This document shows positions 44,658 to 52,721 of a DNA stretch of 64,000 nucleotides, one piece after another (the stretch's first letter is position 1; each line of letters starts with the position of its first letter). The translations under genes were made by a program, and so were the position numbers. This stretch comes from an uncultured Bacteroides sp. (GTDB taxonomy: Bacteria > Bacteroidota > Bacteroidia > Bacteroidales > Bacteroidaceae): assembly GCA_949296855.1 (NCBI GenBank), contig CASFRN010000046.1:1-64000 (forward strand), given 5' to 3'. Below the pieces are notes generated by a model that saw only the letters and a program-made list of their open reading frames with translations, was not told where the DNA came from and did no database searches.

Positions 44658-45755
44658 ATGCGAATCCTCCACTACATCCCCAGCATAGACCGCACATCGG
44701 GCGGAACTACCACTTACCTGCAGCTTCTTGCCAAAGAATTAGGCAAACGGGTAGAATTGTATGTCATAACTCATGTGTCGGAAAATCCGGTTGAGATTGA
44801 GAATTGCCAGGTTTATTACATTGCGCCGTTGAGGCGTATAAGGGAGATGAAGCGGCAATGGGTGTATTGGCTTGATGAATTGGAGCCGGATATAGTGCAT
44901 GTCAATACGTGCTGGATGCCTCAGTGTGCGTTGGTGCAGCAATGGGCGCAACGGTTAGGGTATAAGGTGGTGCTTAGTCCGCACGGTATGCTGGAACCTT
45001 GGATTATGAAACGGCATTACTGGACGCGGAAGGTGCCCGCTTTGTTGCTTTATCAAAGAAAAGCGGTGAGAAAGGCGGACTATTTGCATGCTACGGCTGA
45101 GAGCGAGAAAGAAAATCTGTTGAGATTGAGGTATAACCGGAAGGTGGCGGTTGTAGCCAATGGGATAGATGTAGACCATATCGCATTGAAACCGACTTGG
45201 AAAAGGAACAGGCAGCTGTTGTTTTTGTCACGCATTCATGTGAAGAAAGGGATTGAGTTTTTGTTGGAAGCGGTTGCTATGTTGAAAGACGACTTGCAAG
45301 ATTATACGGTAAACATTGCGGGAGAGGGGGAAGCTGCTTATATAGAGCAACTGAAAGCAAAAGCCCAGTCATGGGGAATCGGTCAGCTTGTCAGGTTTTG
45401 CGGCGGAGTGTATGGAGACGAAAAGTGGAAATTGTTTCGGCAAGCCGACTTATTTGTTCTTCCTACTTATTCGGAAAACTTCGGTATCGTAGTGGCGGAG
45501 GCTTTGGCAAGCGGAACGCCGGTAGTAACTACAAAAGGAACGCCTTGGGAGGAACTGAATACCTGTCATTGCGGCTGGTGGACGGAAATAGGGACGGAAT
45601 CTCTTGCCGAAGTTTTGAAAGGGTTCTTATCTTTGGATGAAAAAGAATTGGAAGTGATGGGACGGAACGGACGCAAGTTAGTGGAAGAAAAATATTCGGC
45701 AAAGAAAATGGCTGAGGATATGGTCAGGGTGTATGAAAATGTGTTGTGCAATTAA
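44658..45755 (+). CDS. Glycosyltransferase family 4
   Basis: This 365-aa GT-B enzyme has the N-terminal SGGTTTYLQ (acceptor domain) and C-terminal Glycos_transf_1 features: FLSRIHVKKGIEFL, AGEGE, and YSENFGIVVAEALASGTPVV with the EX7E motif. It adds one sugar from a nucleotide donor with retention of configuration. It is intact and richer in GC than the preceding three genes. It lies 7 bases after the candidate sialyltransferase and is followed by a gene pair with its own promoter. Confidence 0.94.
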   Translation: MRILHYIPSIDRTSGGTTTYLQLLAKELGKRVELYVITHVSENPVEIENCQVYYIAPLRRIREMKRQWVYWLDELEPDIVHVNTCWMPQCALVQQWAQRLGYKVVLSPHGMLEPWIMKRHYWTRKVPALLLYQRKAVRKADYLHATAESEKENLLRLRYNRKVAVVANGIDVDHIALKPTWKRNRQLLFLSRIHVKKGIEFLLEAVAMLKDDLQDYTVNIAGEGEAAYIEQLKAKAQSWGIGQLVRFCGGVYGDEKWKLFRQADLFVLPTYSENFGIVVAEALASGTPVVTTKGTPWEELNTCHCGWWTEIGTESLAEVLKGFLSLDEKELEVMGRNGRKLVEEKYSAKKMAEDMVRVYENVLCN

Positions 45756-45780
45756 ATGCTTGAGTTTTGTTTAATCAGGA

Positions 45781-45810
45781 TTGCAATACTGAAAAGTTTC
45801 GTTATCTTTG
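45781..45810 (+). promoter_or_regulatory. Promoter of the ATPase/TOPRIM-like pair
   Basis: TTG at 45781-45783, a 19-base spacer and TATCTTTG at 45803-45810 fit the consensus exactly. The ATG follows at 45836. It makes the pair a separate unit within the polysaccharide operon and excludes the in-frame ATG at 45767. Confidence 0.75.
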
Positions 45811-45835
45811 TGGATGCAATCGTAATAGAAGCAAG

Positions 45836-46837
45836 ATGAACAGAATCGTTGAAAACATACATATTGAAAATTTTAAGTCGTTGAAGGATACGGCGCTTGA
45901 AGCGTGCCGTACGTACAATCTGTTGTTAGGGCGTCCTAATGTGGGGAAAAGCAATATATTGGAAGCTCTTTCTTTGTTTTCCGTACCTTATCTGATGATG
46001 GAAAAACGTGAACTGAATGATTTGCTCAGGTATCAACACGGTATGAGCGAGTTGTTTTCTGATGGAAATGTTGTCTGCCCTATTACGGTGCAGGCTGGTA
46101 ATTATCAGGTATCTTTGGAGCATACAGGTAACGCTAAATTCAAGTGGAGCATGGAGAGTGAAGCGTGGTGTGATAATCTGATGGTATCGGGGGGGAAGAT
46201 AACTACAAAGAAAGGGGTGGGGGATGTATGCCCGTTGTTTAAGAAGTACGCCTTTCGTAAGTTAGATAGGTTTTCGAATATAGACGTGCCTTTCTTGCTG
46301 CCTGTCGGCGGGGAGAATTTGAAACAGATTATCCAAAACTCACCTCGCTTGACCAATGAGATAAGCCGGATGGCTGCCGGTTATGGTCTGCAATTATTGT
46401 TTGACACCTCGACCCAAGAAATCAAGTTTCAAAAGAAGTTGGGTGAGAATACGGTGTTTTCTATTCCTTTCTTCTCCATATCTGATACGTTGCAACGGTT
46501 GATATTTTATAAGGCGGCTGTTTATAGTAATATTGGTTCGGTTATCTTGCTTGAAGAAATAGAGGCGCATGCTTATCCTCCTTTCATTTCTAAGATTACG
46601 GGTGATATATTGGATGACGAAAGCAATCAATACTTTATTACTACGCATAGTCCCTACGTGGTGAATGATTTCTTGGAACAGCGGGGAAAAGACTTGGCTG
46701 TTTATCTTGTTGATATGAAAAACGGAAGGACTATTGTGCATCGCCTTTCTGACAAGGAATTGGAAGATGTTTATAATGACGGTATCGATTTGTTTTTCAA
46801 TTCGGACTTGTTTTTTAATGATGAGAGAAATGGATGA
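45836..46837 (+). CDS. OLD-like AAA/ABC-type ATPase
   Basis: This 333-aa ATPase starts MNRIVENIHIENFKSLKDTA. Walker A is LGRPNVGKSN (31-40), the signature-like SISDTLQRLIF lies before Walker B SVILLEEIEAHA (Glu240/Glu241), and the switch His271 is in ITTHSPYVV. This is the RecF/OLD branch of ABC ATPases. It has no nuclease domain of its own; the next gene, which overlaps by 17 bases, looks TOPRIM-like. Such two-gene sets occur among phage-defence systems. It has its own promoter and no evident role in sugar synthesis. Confidence 0.88.
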   Translation: MNRIVENIHIENFKSLKDTALEACRTYNLLLGRPNVGKSNILEALSLFSVPYLMMEKRELNDLLRYQHGMSELFSDGNVVCPITVQAGNYQVSLEHTGNAKFKWSMESEAWCDNLMVSGGKITTKKGVGDVCPLFKKYAFRKLDRFSNIDVPFLLPVGGENLKQIIQNSPRLTNEISRMAAGYGLQLLFDTSTQEIKFQKKLGENTVFSIPFFSISDTLQRLIFYKAAVYSNIGSVILLEEIEAHAYPPFISKITGDILDDESNQYFITTHSPYVVNDFLEQRGKDLAVYLVDMKNGRTIVHRLSDKELEDVYNDGIDLFFNSDLFFNDERNG

Positions 46838-47363
46838 TAGCGTTATTTTGCCGGAATGTTATATAGATACCAATTTGATTGAAACATTGGTGCCTCCTGT
46901 GCGTGGATATAATCATCAGAAAGGCTGTCCTGCTGTAGCTAAAAAGATGAAAGAGAAATTTGCCGAAAGTTTTGCGGTCGGTATTATGGATAAAGATAAA
47001 CGGACAGTCTCTTATTTGCAAGAGTTTTCGATAGTTGCATCCGACCAAGTATTGGATGTGTATAAACACCGGAGCAGGCCTCATTATATTATATTGATAG
47101 CACCTGCTGTAGAAGATTTTATATTAAAGGCTGCTGCAGAATTGCATCTTAGCCTAAAAGAGTATGGCGTTCCGGAAACATTGGATGAAATGAAGAAGGA
47201 AACAAAGCAGACGGACGCGAAAAGTTGTCTGAAGTATAAAACGCTGTTTAAAGCGTTACGGAAGGCAACGGAATGCCAAAAATTGTCGGCTGTCATTTCT
47301 TATCTGAAAAAAGAAAAATACAGCGCAAAGGAAGATAGAATCAAGTCGCTTGTCAATGCATAA
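46821..47363 (+). CDS. TOPRIM-like partner of the OLD-like ATPase
   Basis: This 180-aa protein starts at MREMDDSVILPEC; ATG 46830 is also possible. Its features in order are an early strand with Glu (DTNLIETLV), a strand ending in an acidic pair AVGIMDKDKR, and IILIAPAVEDFILKAA followed by helices. Glu, then Asp-x-Asp, then an ExF/EDF motif is the pattern of TOPRIM/DUF4435-like nucleases paired with AAA ATPases (OLD class 2 style, PARIS AriB). The match is by motif order only and is not proof. It overlaps the ATPase gene, so the two are translated together. Confidence 0.6.
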   Translation: MREMDDSVILPECYIDTNLIETLVPPVRGYNHQKGCPAVAKKMKEKFAESFAVGIMDKDKRTVSYLQEFSIVASDQVLDVYKHRSRPHYIILIAPAVEDFILKAAAELHLSLKEYGVPETLDEMKKETKQTDAKSCLKYKTLFKALRKATECQKLSAVISYLKKEKYSAKEDRIKSLVNA

Positions 47364-47440
47364 GAATCTATAAATAGAAAAACAACTGGGAAGTTGCGGC
47401 GGCAACTTTTTTTCAACATATCAATCAAATTCATTACGTA

Positions 47441-47998
47441 ATGGATTTAACCAAGCATACGCCGGGGCACGTGTCGTTGTCGGTAAAGGTGAAACGGGCT
47501 ATATGGAATGTGGCCTGCCTTTGCTTGTTCCGGTTGTTTCCTACCAAGCTTTTCCGTCTGTGGCGCATCTTGTTGCTTAAGCTTTTCGGGGCTAAAGTGC
47601 AATGGGATGCGGAAGTGTATGCTTCCGCTAAAGTATGGGCACCATGGAACCTGCAAATGGGGCATCGGGCATGTTTAGGGCCTGATGTGATTTGTTACAA
47701 TCAGGATAAGGTGGTATTGGAGGACGATGTGGTGGTGTCGCAATACGGTTATTTGTGTACGGCATCGCACGATGTGGATATGCTGAATACGGCAGACGGT
47801 TCGCTGGTTACCGCTCCCATTTGGATAAAGGAAAAAGCTTGGATTGGTTCGAGGGCTTTTGTCGGGCTGGGAGTCTGCATAGGGAAGGCAGCCGTGGTAG
47901 GGGCAACGGCTTCGGTATATAAAAGTGTAGAGGATTATCACGTAGTGGGCGGTAATCCGGCAAAATTCTTAAAGAAAAGAATCATTAAAGATGAATAA
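47441..47998 (+). CDS. WcaF-type acetyltransferase
   Basis: This 185-aa left-handed beta-helix acetyltransferase has an N-terminal basic helical region (about 10-45) that may touch the membrane and then hexapeptide repeats (DAEVYASAKVWAPWNLQMG; VVLEDDVVVSQYGYLCTASHD with catalytic His; IWIKEKAWIGSRAFVGLGVCIG). It closely follows WcaF of colanic acid loci. It acetylates a repeat-unit sugar. It overlaps the next glycosyltransferase by 8 bases. Confidence 0.92.
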   Translation: MDLTKHTPGHVSLSVKVKRAIWNVACLCLFRLFPTKLFRLWRILLLKLFGAKVQWDAEVYASAKVWAPWNLQMGHRACLGPDVICYNQDKVVLEDDVVVSQYGYLCTASHDVDMLNTADGSLVTAPIWIKEKAWIGSRAFVGLGVCIGKAAVVGATASVYKSVEDYHVVGGNPAKFLKKRIIKDE

Positions 47999-48893
47999 CA
48001 CCATCGCAGCCCTTATTCTTACGAAGAATGAGGAGAAGCATATTGAGCGTTGCATCCGTTCGTTGGAAGGAGTGTGCGACGAAATCTTTGTAATCGATTC
48101 GTTCAGTACGGATAAGACTTGTGAAATAGCTAAGGCTTTGGGCGCTCATGTGGTTCAGCATCCGTTTGAAAATCAAGCGAAACAGTTTAATTGGGCAATT
48201 AATAGTTGTCCGATTATGGCTAAATGGATATGGCGGGTAGACGCTGATGAATACATCGATAAGGCTTTGGCTCAAAAAGTTTTGGAGCAGATAGATAATT
48301 TGTCGGATGATGTAAATGGCATTTATGTGAACAAGAAAATTGTTTTTATGGGCAAGCCATTGTTGCACGGAGGTTGGTATCCTGCGCAGCAAATAAAAAT
48401 TATCCGTAAAGGATTTGGGGCGAGTGAGGATAAATGGATGGATGAACATTTGATTATTTTTTCAGGTAGAACAATTTCTATTGACGGCGATCAAACGGAT
48501 GATAATTTAAATGATTTATCGTGGTGGACACAAAAACATAATGGATATTCGAATCGAGAAGCTATAAATATGCTTCTTATGGAATATGGGTTAGACAATC
48601 AGGACAGAGAAGTACAACCTAAATTTTGGGGAACAGGCGCAGAGCGCAAGCGTTGGCTGAAATTAAAATATATAAAAGCTCCGTTATTTGTCCGTCCGTT
48701 CATTAATTTCTTTTTGCGCTATATCCTGAGAGGCGGTTTCCGCGACGGGAAAGAGGGCTTTATCTGGCATATCCTGCAAGGGTTTTGGTACCGGATGCTG
48801 GTGGATGCCAAGATATACGAATTGAAAAAGCGTTTTCGATTTGATAAGGAACAGATTAAGGCTTATTTGATAGAGAATTATGTGAGGCGGTAA
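47991..48893 (+). CDS. Glycosyltransferase family 2 (WaaE/KdtX-like)
   Basis: This 300-aa GT-A enzyme has IAALILTKNEEKHIERCI, VIDSFSTDKTCEIAKALGA and WRVDADEYI, the pattern of the WaaE/KdtX and related group. A C-terminal helix-rich part (FLRYILRGGFRDGKEGFIWH) follows. It transfers a sugar to the growing unit. ATG lies 8 bases inside the wcaF-like gene. Confidence 0.92.
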   Translation: MNNTIAALILTKNEEKHIERCIRSLEGVCDEIFVIDSFSTDKTCEIAKALGAHVVQHPFENQAKQFNWAINSCPIMAKWIWRVDADEYIDKALAQKVLEQIDNLSDDVNGIYVNKKIVFMGKPLLHGGWYPAQQIKIIRKGFGASEDKWMDEHLIIFSGRTISIDGDQTDDNLNDLSWWTQKHNGYSNREAINMLLMEYGLDNQDREVQPKFWGTGAERKRWLKLKYIKAPLFVRPFINFFLRYILRGGFRDGKEGFIWHILQGFWYRMLVDAKIYELKKRFRFDKEQIKAYLIENYVRR

Positions 48894-48953
48894 AAGCCAG
48901 TTGCATTAGCATATTCGCACATTTGCACATTAGCAAATTCATTATATACAATC

Positions 48954-49724
48954 GTGAAAATTTCTATTATCACTTCTTGTTTTAACAGGGAAGCGACTCT
49001 TGCGCAGACCATAGAGAGTGTATTGTCGCAAGATTACGCTGACATTGAATATATCATTGTAGACGGTGCCAGCAACGACAGGTCGCTGGAAGTAATCAAT
49101 TCGTATCAGGGACGGATAGCCAAAGTGATTTCGGAGCCGGACTCGGGGATGTACGAAGGTATTAATAAAGGAATCCGCATCGCTACGGGAGATGTCATCG
49201 GGCTGTTGCATTCGGATGATTTCCTGTTCGACAACCATATCATTTCGAGTATAGCCGATGTGTTTCGGGAAACCCAGGCGGACATGGTGTATGGCAACGG
49301 CTTGTTTGTAGACGCCCGGCAGACCGACCGGGTGATACGCAACTGGATAAGCGGCAAGTATCACCGGTGGAAGGTAAGGATGGGCTGGCTTCCGTTGCAC
49401 CCTACGGTATACGTCAAGCGCAGCGTGATGGAGCGGTTAGGGTTGTATGACGAGAGCTATAAGATAGCTTCCGACTCCCAACTATTAGTGAGGTATTTGT
49501 ACAGAGCCAGACTGCACGTGGAATATCTGGATAAATATATCCTGAAGATGCGGATGGGCGGGCTTTCTACCGATGCCGCACGAAGGATACAGATGTGGAA
49601 AGAAGATGTCCGGCTGTATAAGGAACTGGGCTTTTGGGGAGTGCCCGAAAAGCTGATGAAGATGGGGTGGAAAGTGCCTCAGTTCATCGAAGCGAAACTG
49701 AAGAGAAGTTTTACCAATGGTTGA
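48954..49724 (+). CDS. Glycosyltransferase family 2 (WcaA-like), GTG start
   Basis: This 256-aa GT-A enzyme has MKISIITSCFNREATLAQTI, VDGASNDRSLEVI, SEPDSGMYEGINKG and LLHSDD. The start is GTG at 48954, since MKISIITSC is the normal N-terminus and no ATG is close. The 60-base gap before it contains short repeats (GCACATTTGCACATTAGC). It overlaps the nucleotidyltransferase gene by 8 bases. Confidence 0.93.
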   Translation: MKISIITSCFNREATLAQTIESVLSQDYADIEYIIVDGASNDRSLEVINSYQGRIAKVISEPDSGMYEGINKGIRIATGDVIGLLHSDDFLFDNHIISSIADVFRETQADMVYGNGLFVDARQTDRVIRNWISGKYHRWKVRMGWLPLHPTVYVKRSVMERLGLYDESYKIASDSQLLVRYLYRARLHVEYLDKYILKMRMGGLSTDAARRIQMWKEDVRLYKELGFWGVPEKLMKMGWKVPQFIEAKLKRSFTNG

Positions 49725-50766
49725 TAAAAGGGAAGCGTTTCTTTTCTTTTTGCGCCGGGGATTATCGGGGAAACCGTATACGGGACGCGTGGGATTCCTG
49801 TTGACACGGGATGCGTGGCAAGAGTTGTTCGAGATGGCACGTGTGCAAGCGGTAACGGGATTGTTTGTAGACGGGGTGGCTTGCACCTCTTTGCGTCCGG
49901 ACTGGGATTTGTGGGAGCAATGGGTGGCACACCTTTTTTATATAGAGCAGATGAATGAACGCATCGCCAAGCGTGGGGAAGAATGGGTGAGCCGGCTGGC
50001 GGAAGCGGGCATTCGGGCTGCTGTCTTTAAAGGCTCGTCGGTGGCGGCATGGTATCCTAATCCTTTGCACCGGAGCTTCGGCGATATAGATATTGTCGTG
50101 GAAGAGGATTGGGGAAAGGTAGAGGAACTGCTTCGGACGGAAAAGGTTTCGTATCAAAACGAAAGGGGAGACCTGATTGTGCACGAAGCGGGGCTGACCG
50201 CCGTTGAACTTCATCCCCGGCGGGAATACTTGTATAATCCGGTGACGGATGCCCGCTTGCAAGCCCTGTTGAAAGGCGGAATCAGCAATGAGCTTTATTT
50301 GGTTTGTCTGATAGTGCACTTGCGCCGCCATTTCCTGACGTATGGCATCGGGTTGAAACAGGTGTGCGATGTGGTGATGATGTTGCGCAACGCCCGGTTA
50401 GACCGTGAGGAAGTGGCGCGCATGTTGCATCGGTTGCGGATGGAGAGGTTCAGCCAGACGTTGTTCGGTTTTATCGATATGTATTTGGAAGGCTGCGTAG
50501 CTTATCCATTGGTGCCGGTGTTCCGAGATACGGATATGGACTTGCTGCGGAAGGTGGTTTTCGGCGACGGGTATTTGTTGAAATTAGCTTTGGAAGAGCG
50601 GGGAAGGCAGTCGCGTTTCCCGCTGTGCCGGATTATGCGGCATGCTTGGTTTTGGACGAAAAGGGGCATTCGATTAGGGCGCATGATGCCCTGCGAGGCA
50701 GGTTGCTTCCTGTTGCATCAGGTTGTTTGGAGAATGAAACCTGCCGCTTGTATTCATAAAGATTGA
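49717..50766 (+). CDS. Nucleotidyltransferase-fold protein (NTP_transf_5)
   Basis: This 349-aa protein is of the Uncharacterised nucleotidyltransferase class: FKGSS (104-108), then RSFGDIDIVV with Asp123 and Asp125 as the metal pair. Two helical halves flank it. The substrate is unknown. Family members occur in Bacteroides polysaccharide loci and in lasso-peptide clusters beside HprK-like kinases and PqqD-like proteins. In this window an HprK-like gene lies at 28336 and a PqqD-like gene at 54403. ATG overlaps the preceding glycosyltransferase by 8 bases. Confidence 0.85.
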   Translation: MVDKREAFLFFLRRGLSGKPYTGRVGFLLTRDAWQELFEMARVQAVTGLFVDGVACTSLRPDWDLWEQWVAHLFYIEQMNERIAKRGEEWVSRLAEAGIRAAVFKGSSVAAWYPNPLHRSFGDIDIVVEEDWGKVEELLRTEKVSYQNERGDLIVHEAGLTAVELHPRREYLYNPVTDARLQALLKGGISNELYLVCLIVHLRRHFLTYGIGLKQVCDVVMMLRNARLDREEVARMLHRLRMERFSQTLFGFIDMYLEGCVAYPLVPVFRDTDMDLLRKVVFGDGYLLKLALEERGRQSRFPLCRIMRHAWFWTKRGIRLGRMMPCEAGCFLLHQVVWRMKPAACIHKD

Positions 50767-50802
50767 GAACTTCAATTCTATTCTATAAATATTTTACGTA
50801 AA

Positions 50803-52566
50803 ATGAGAAAATTTGTAATTGGAATCGGGATGCTGTTGCTGTTTATCGCCAGCGGCATCCATGCACAGACTGTAGTGAGCGATACATTGGTGAGCGAAGA
50901 GGTGCCGCAACCTCAACCTACCGATGACGAATATCGCATTGTGACCAACCGGTTTTGGGATAACTGGTTTATCTTGGGCGACTTCGGCGGACACGCATTC
51001 GCCGGAGACTATGGAAGCGTAGGGGATTTTTCGGGATTGCTTTCGCCCGATTTCAATATCGGTATCGGTAAGTGGTTTACACCGGGTATCGGTGCGAAAA
51101 TCCAGTTCGGCTTGTCGAATTCGAAAGGATATAGCAAAGAAGAAACGTATTTCACTTACGGCGACCCGATGACCGCTTCGGACGGTTCGCTTTATTGGAA
51201 GTCGAAGAACAAGTGGTGGGATTTGAACGTGAACGCCATGTTCAACCTGTCTCGTTTAATCAAAGGTTACGAAGGCAAGGAGTCCGACCGCTTGATGAAC
51301 CAGTTTATCGCTTCGGTAGGTATCGGCGCGCTTCATCACCGTGACATCGACGCGCAGCGGAATGAATGGAGCGGGCATGTGGAGTTGCAGTACAGCCGCT
51401 TCTTCAATAAGAAGAAAAGCGTTTCATTGGATGTGAAAGCGCACGCTATTTTGTTTCAGACGAATTTCGACGGCATTACCTTGAAGTCGAACGGAGAAGA
51501 CAGCAAATGGTGGGATTCGAATATCGGCTTGAGTGTCGGCGTGACTTATTATTTCAAGAAACGTCATTGGGACCGATGCATTCCGTGCCAGACTCCGATA
51601 TACATCAACAATACGGTGGTGCCGGCTCCGGTGGTACAGGAATGTCCGGAATACAGAACGCTGGAGTTTTTTGTGTTCTTCCCCAACAATTATTCGGGAC
51701 GCGACGATGCGCCTATCGTAGCGGATGCTCCGGTCAATGCCATCGATTATTTGGCTGCGGGCATCTTTACGCAACGCGGGTTTAAAGATACGGATGCTGT
51801 AGCCGGACGTTTGGCTTCGGGCGCTTCGATAGCTTCTTTGGCTACGGTTGACGTGCCGACCGAAAAGGCTGGCCAATGTCAGGCAATCGACGGGGTAGCC
51901 CGCGGGTACGAAATGTCATCGGAACCTATTTCGTTGAGCATGGAAGCCGGAAGCATGCGTGCGTTCGAGGAAAAGATGGATTATTATTACGCGCCGATTT
52001 ACAGCGGAGGAAAGACGTGGTATTACCGTGTGGATAAAGAGACCACTACACAGAGCTTGCTGTCGGATGAGAACTACCGGGAAAGCACTTCGTATGGCTT
52101 GAACGCCCATGCAGGTCTGGATGTGGTGAAAAAGAACATCAAGATAGAAGACCATACCGCTTTGTATAGTTTCGCCGATGTTTACGCCGCCATTGAAGGC
52201 AACAGCGGGTATGTGGCTCAGGCTGCCGATGAAGCGGCGGTGAAAGAGCTTGCCGAAGTGTTGAAGCAAGGCCGCATCTTGTATGTCCAAGCGGAAGGTT
52301 TGGCTACGAGTCAGGATAACTACATTGGTGAGAATGCTGAAAACATCGGCTTGGAGCGTAACCGCACGTTGGCTTATAACCGTGCGCGTACGGTCATCAA
52401 GTGGCTGCGTGGCAACGCGATGTTTAAGAACGTATCGAACAACGATTTCTCGATTAACGCACTGACCGACCCGATTGTGACGGTGAACGACAAGAGCACA
52501 CGCGGGCTGAACGCTAAGTTGAACCGTTGTGTGAAGGTACGCATTCATTGCGTGATTGATAAATAA
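50803..52566 (+). CDS. OmpA-family outer membrane protein
   Basis: This 587-aa protein has a signal peptide (1-22, cut near IHAQ). Residues about 40-270 form a beta-barrel-like domain (alternating WFTPGIGAKIQFGLS, WWDLNVNAMFN), ending in a typical YYFKKR strand. The C-terminal part carries an OmpA-like module with RNRTLAYNRARTVIKWL, the peptidoglycan-binding signature. The middle contains a repeated EFFVFF-type segment with a Cys pair (CIPCQ). It probably anchors the outer membrane to the wall at the locus end. It follows the nucleotidyltransferase by 36 bases. Confidence 0.85.
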   Translation: MRKFVIGIGMLLLFIASGIHAQTVVSDTLVSEEVPQPQPTDDEYRIVTNRFWDNWFILGDFGGHAFAGDYGSVGDFSGLLSPDFNIGIGKWFTPGIGAKIQFGLSNSKGYSKEETYFTYGDPMTASDGSLYWKSKNKWWDLNVNAMFNLSRLIKGYEGKESDRLMNQFIASVGIGALHHRDIDAQRNEWSGHVELQYSRFFNKKKSVSLDVKAHAILFQTNFDGITLKSNGEDSKWWDSNIGLSVGVTYYFKKRHWDRCIPCQTPIYINNTVVPAPVVQECPEYRTLEFFVFFPNNYSGRDDAPIVADAPVNAIDYLAAGIFTQRGFKDTDAVAGRLASGASIASLATVDVPTEKAGQCQAIDGVARGYEMSSEPISLSMEAGSMRAFEEKMDYYYAPIYSGGKTWYYRVDKETTTQSLLSDENYRESTSYGLNAHAGLDVVKKNIKIEDHTALYSFADVYAAIEGNSGYVAQAADEAAVKELAEVLKQGRILYVQAEGLATSQDNYIGENAENIGLERNRTLAYNRARTVIKWLRGNAMFKNVSNNDFSINALTDPIVTVNDKSTRGLNAKLNRCVKVRIHCVIDK

Positions 52567-52594
52567 GTTTTAAGGAGGCCTGCATTTTACCAAT

Positions 52595-52706
52595 AAGGAG
52601 TTAGAAGGAGTTATTTTCAGGGAGTTAAAAGGAGTTAGAAGCCAATACTTCTTATACTATTGTCCTTTAACTCCTGCCGAAAGCATAACTCCTTTTAACT
52701 CCTTTA
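52595..52706. repeat. Long inverted-repeat element, AGGAGTTA family, copy 2
   Basis: AAGGAGTTAGAAGGAGTTA at 52595 and repeats to 52639 are the reverse complement of ACTCCTTTTAACTCCTTTA ending at 52706. The centre GCCAATACTTCT..CTATTGTCCT..AACTCCTGCCGAA matches copy 1 at 7887-8046 almost base for base. It sits 16 bases before the next ATG. Confidence 0.8.
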
Positions 52707-52721
52707 TCTCTTTTTTTATCT

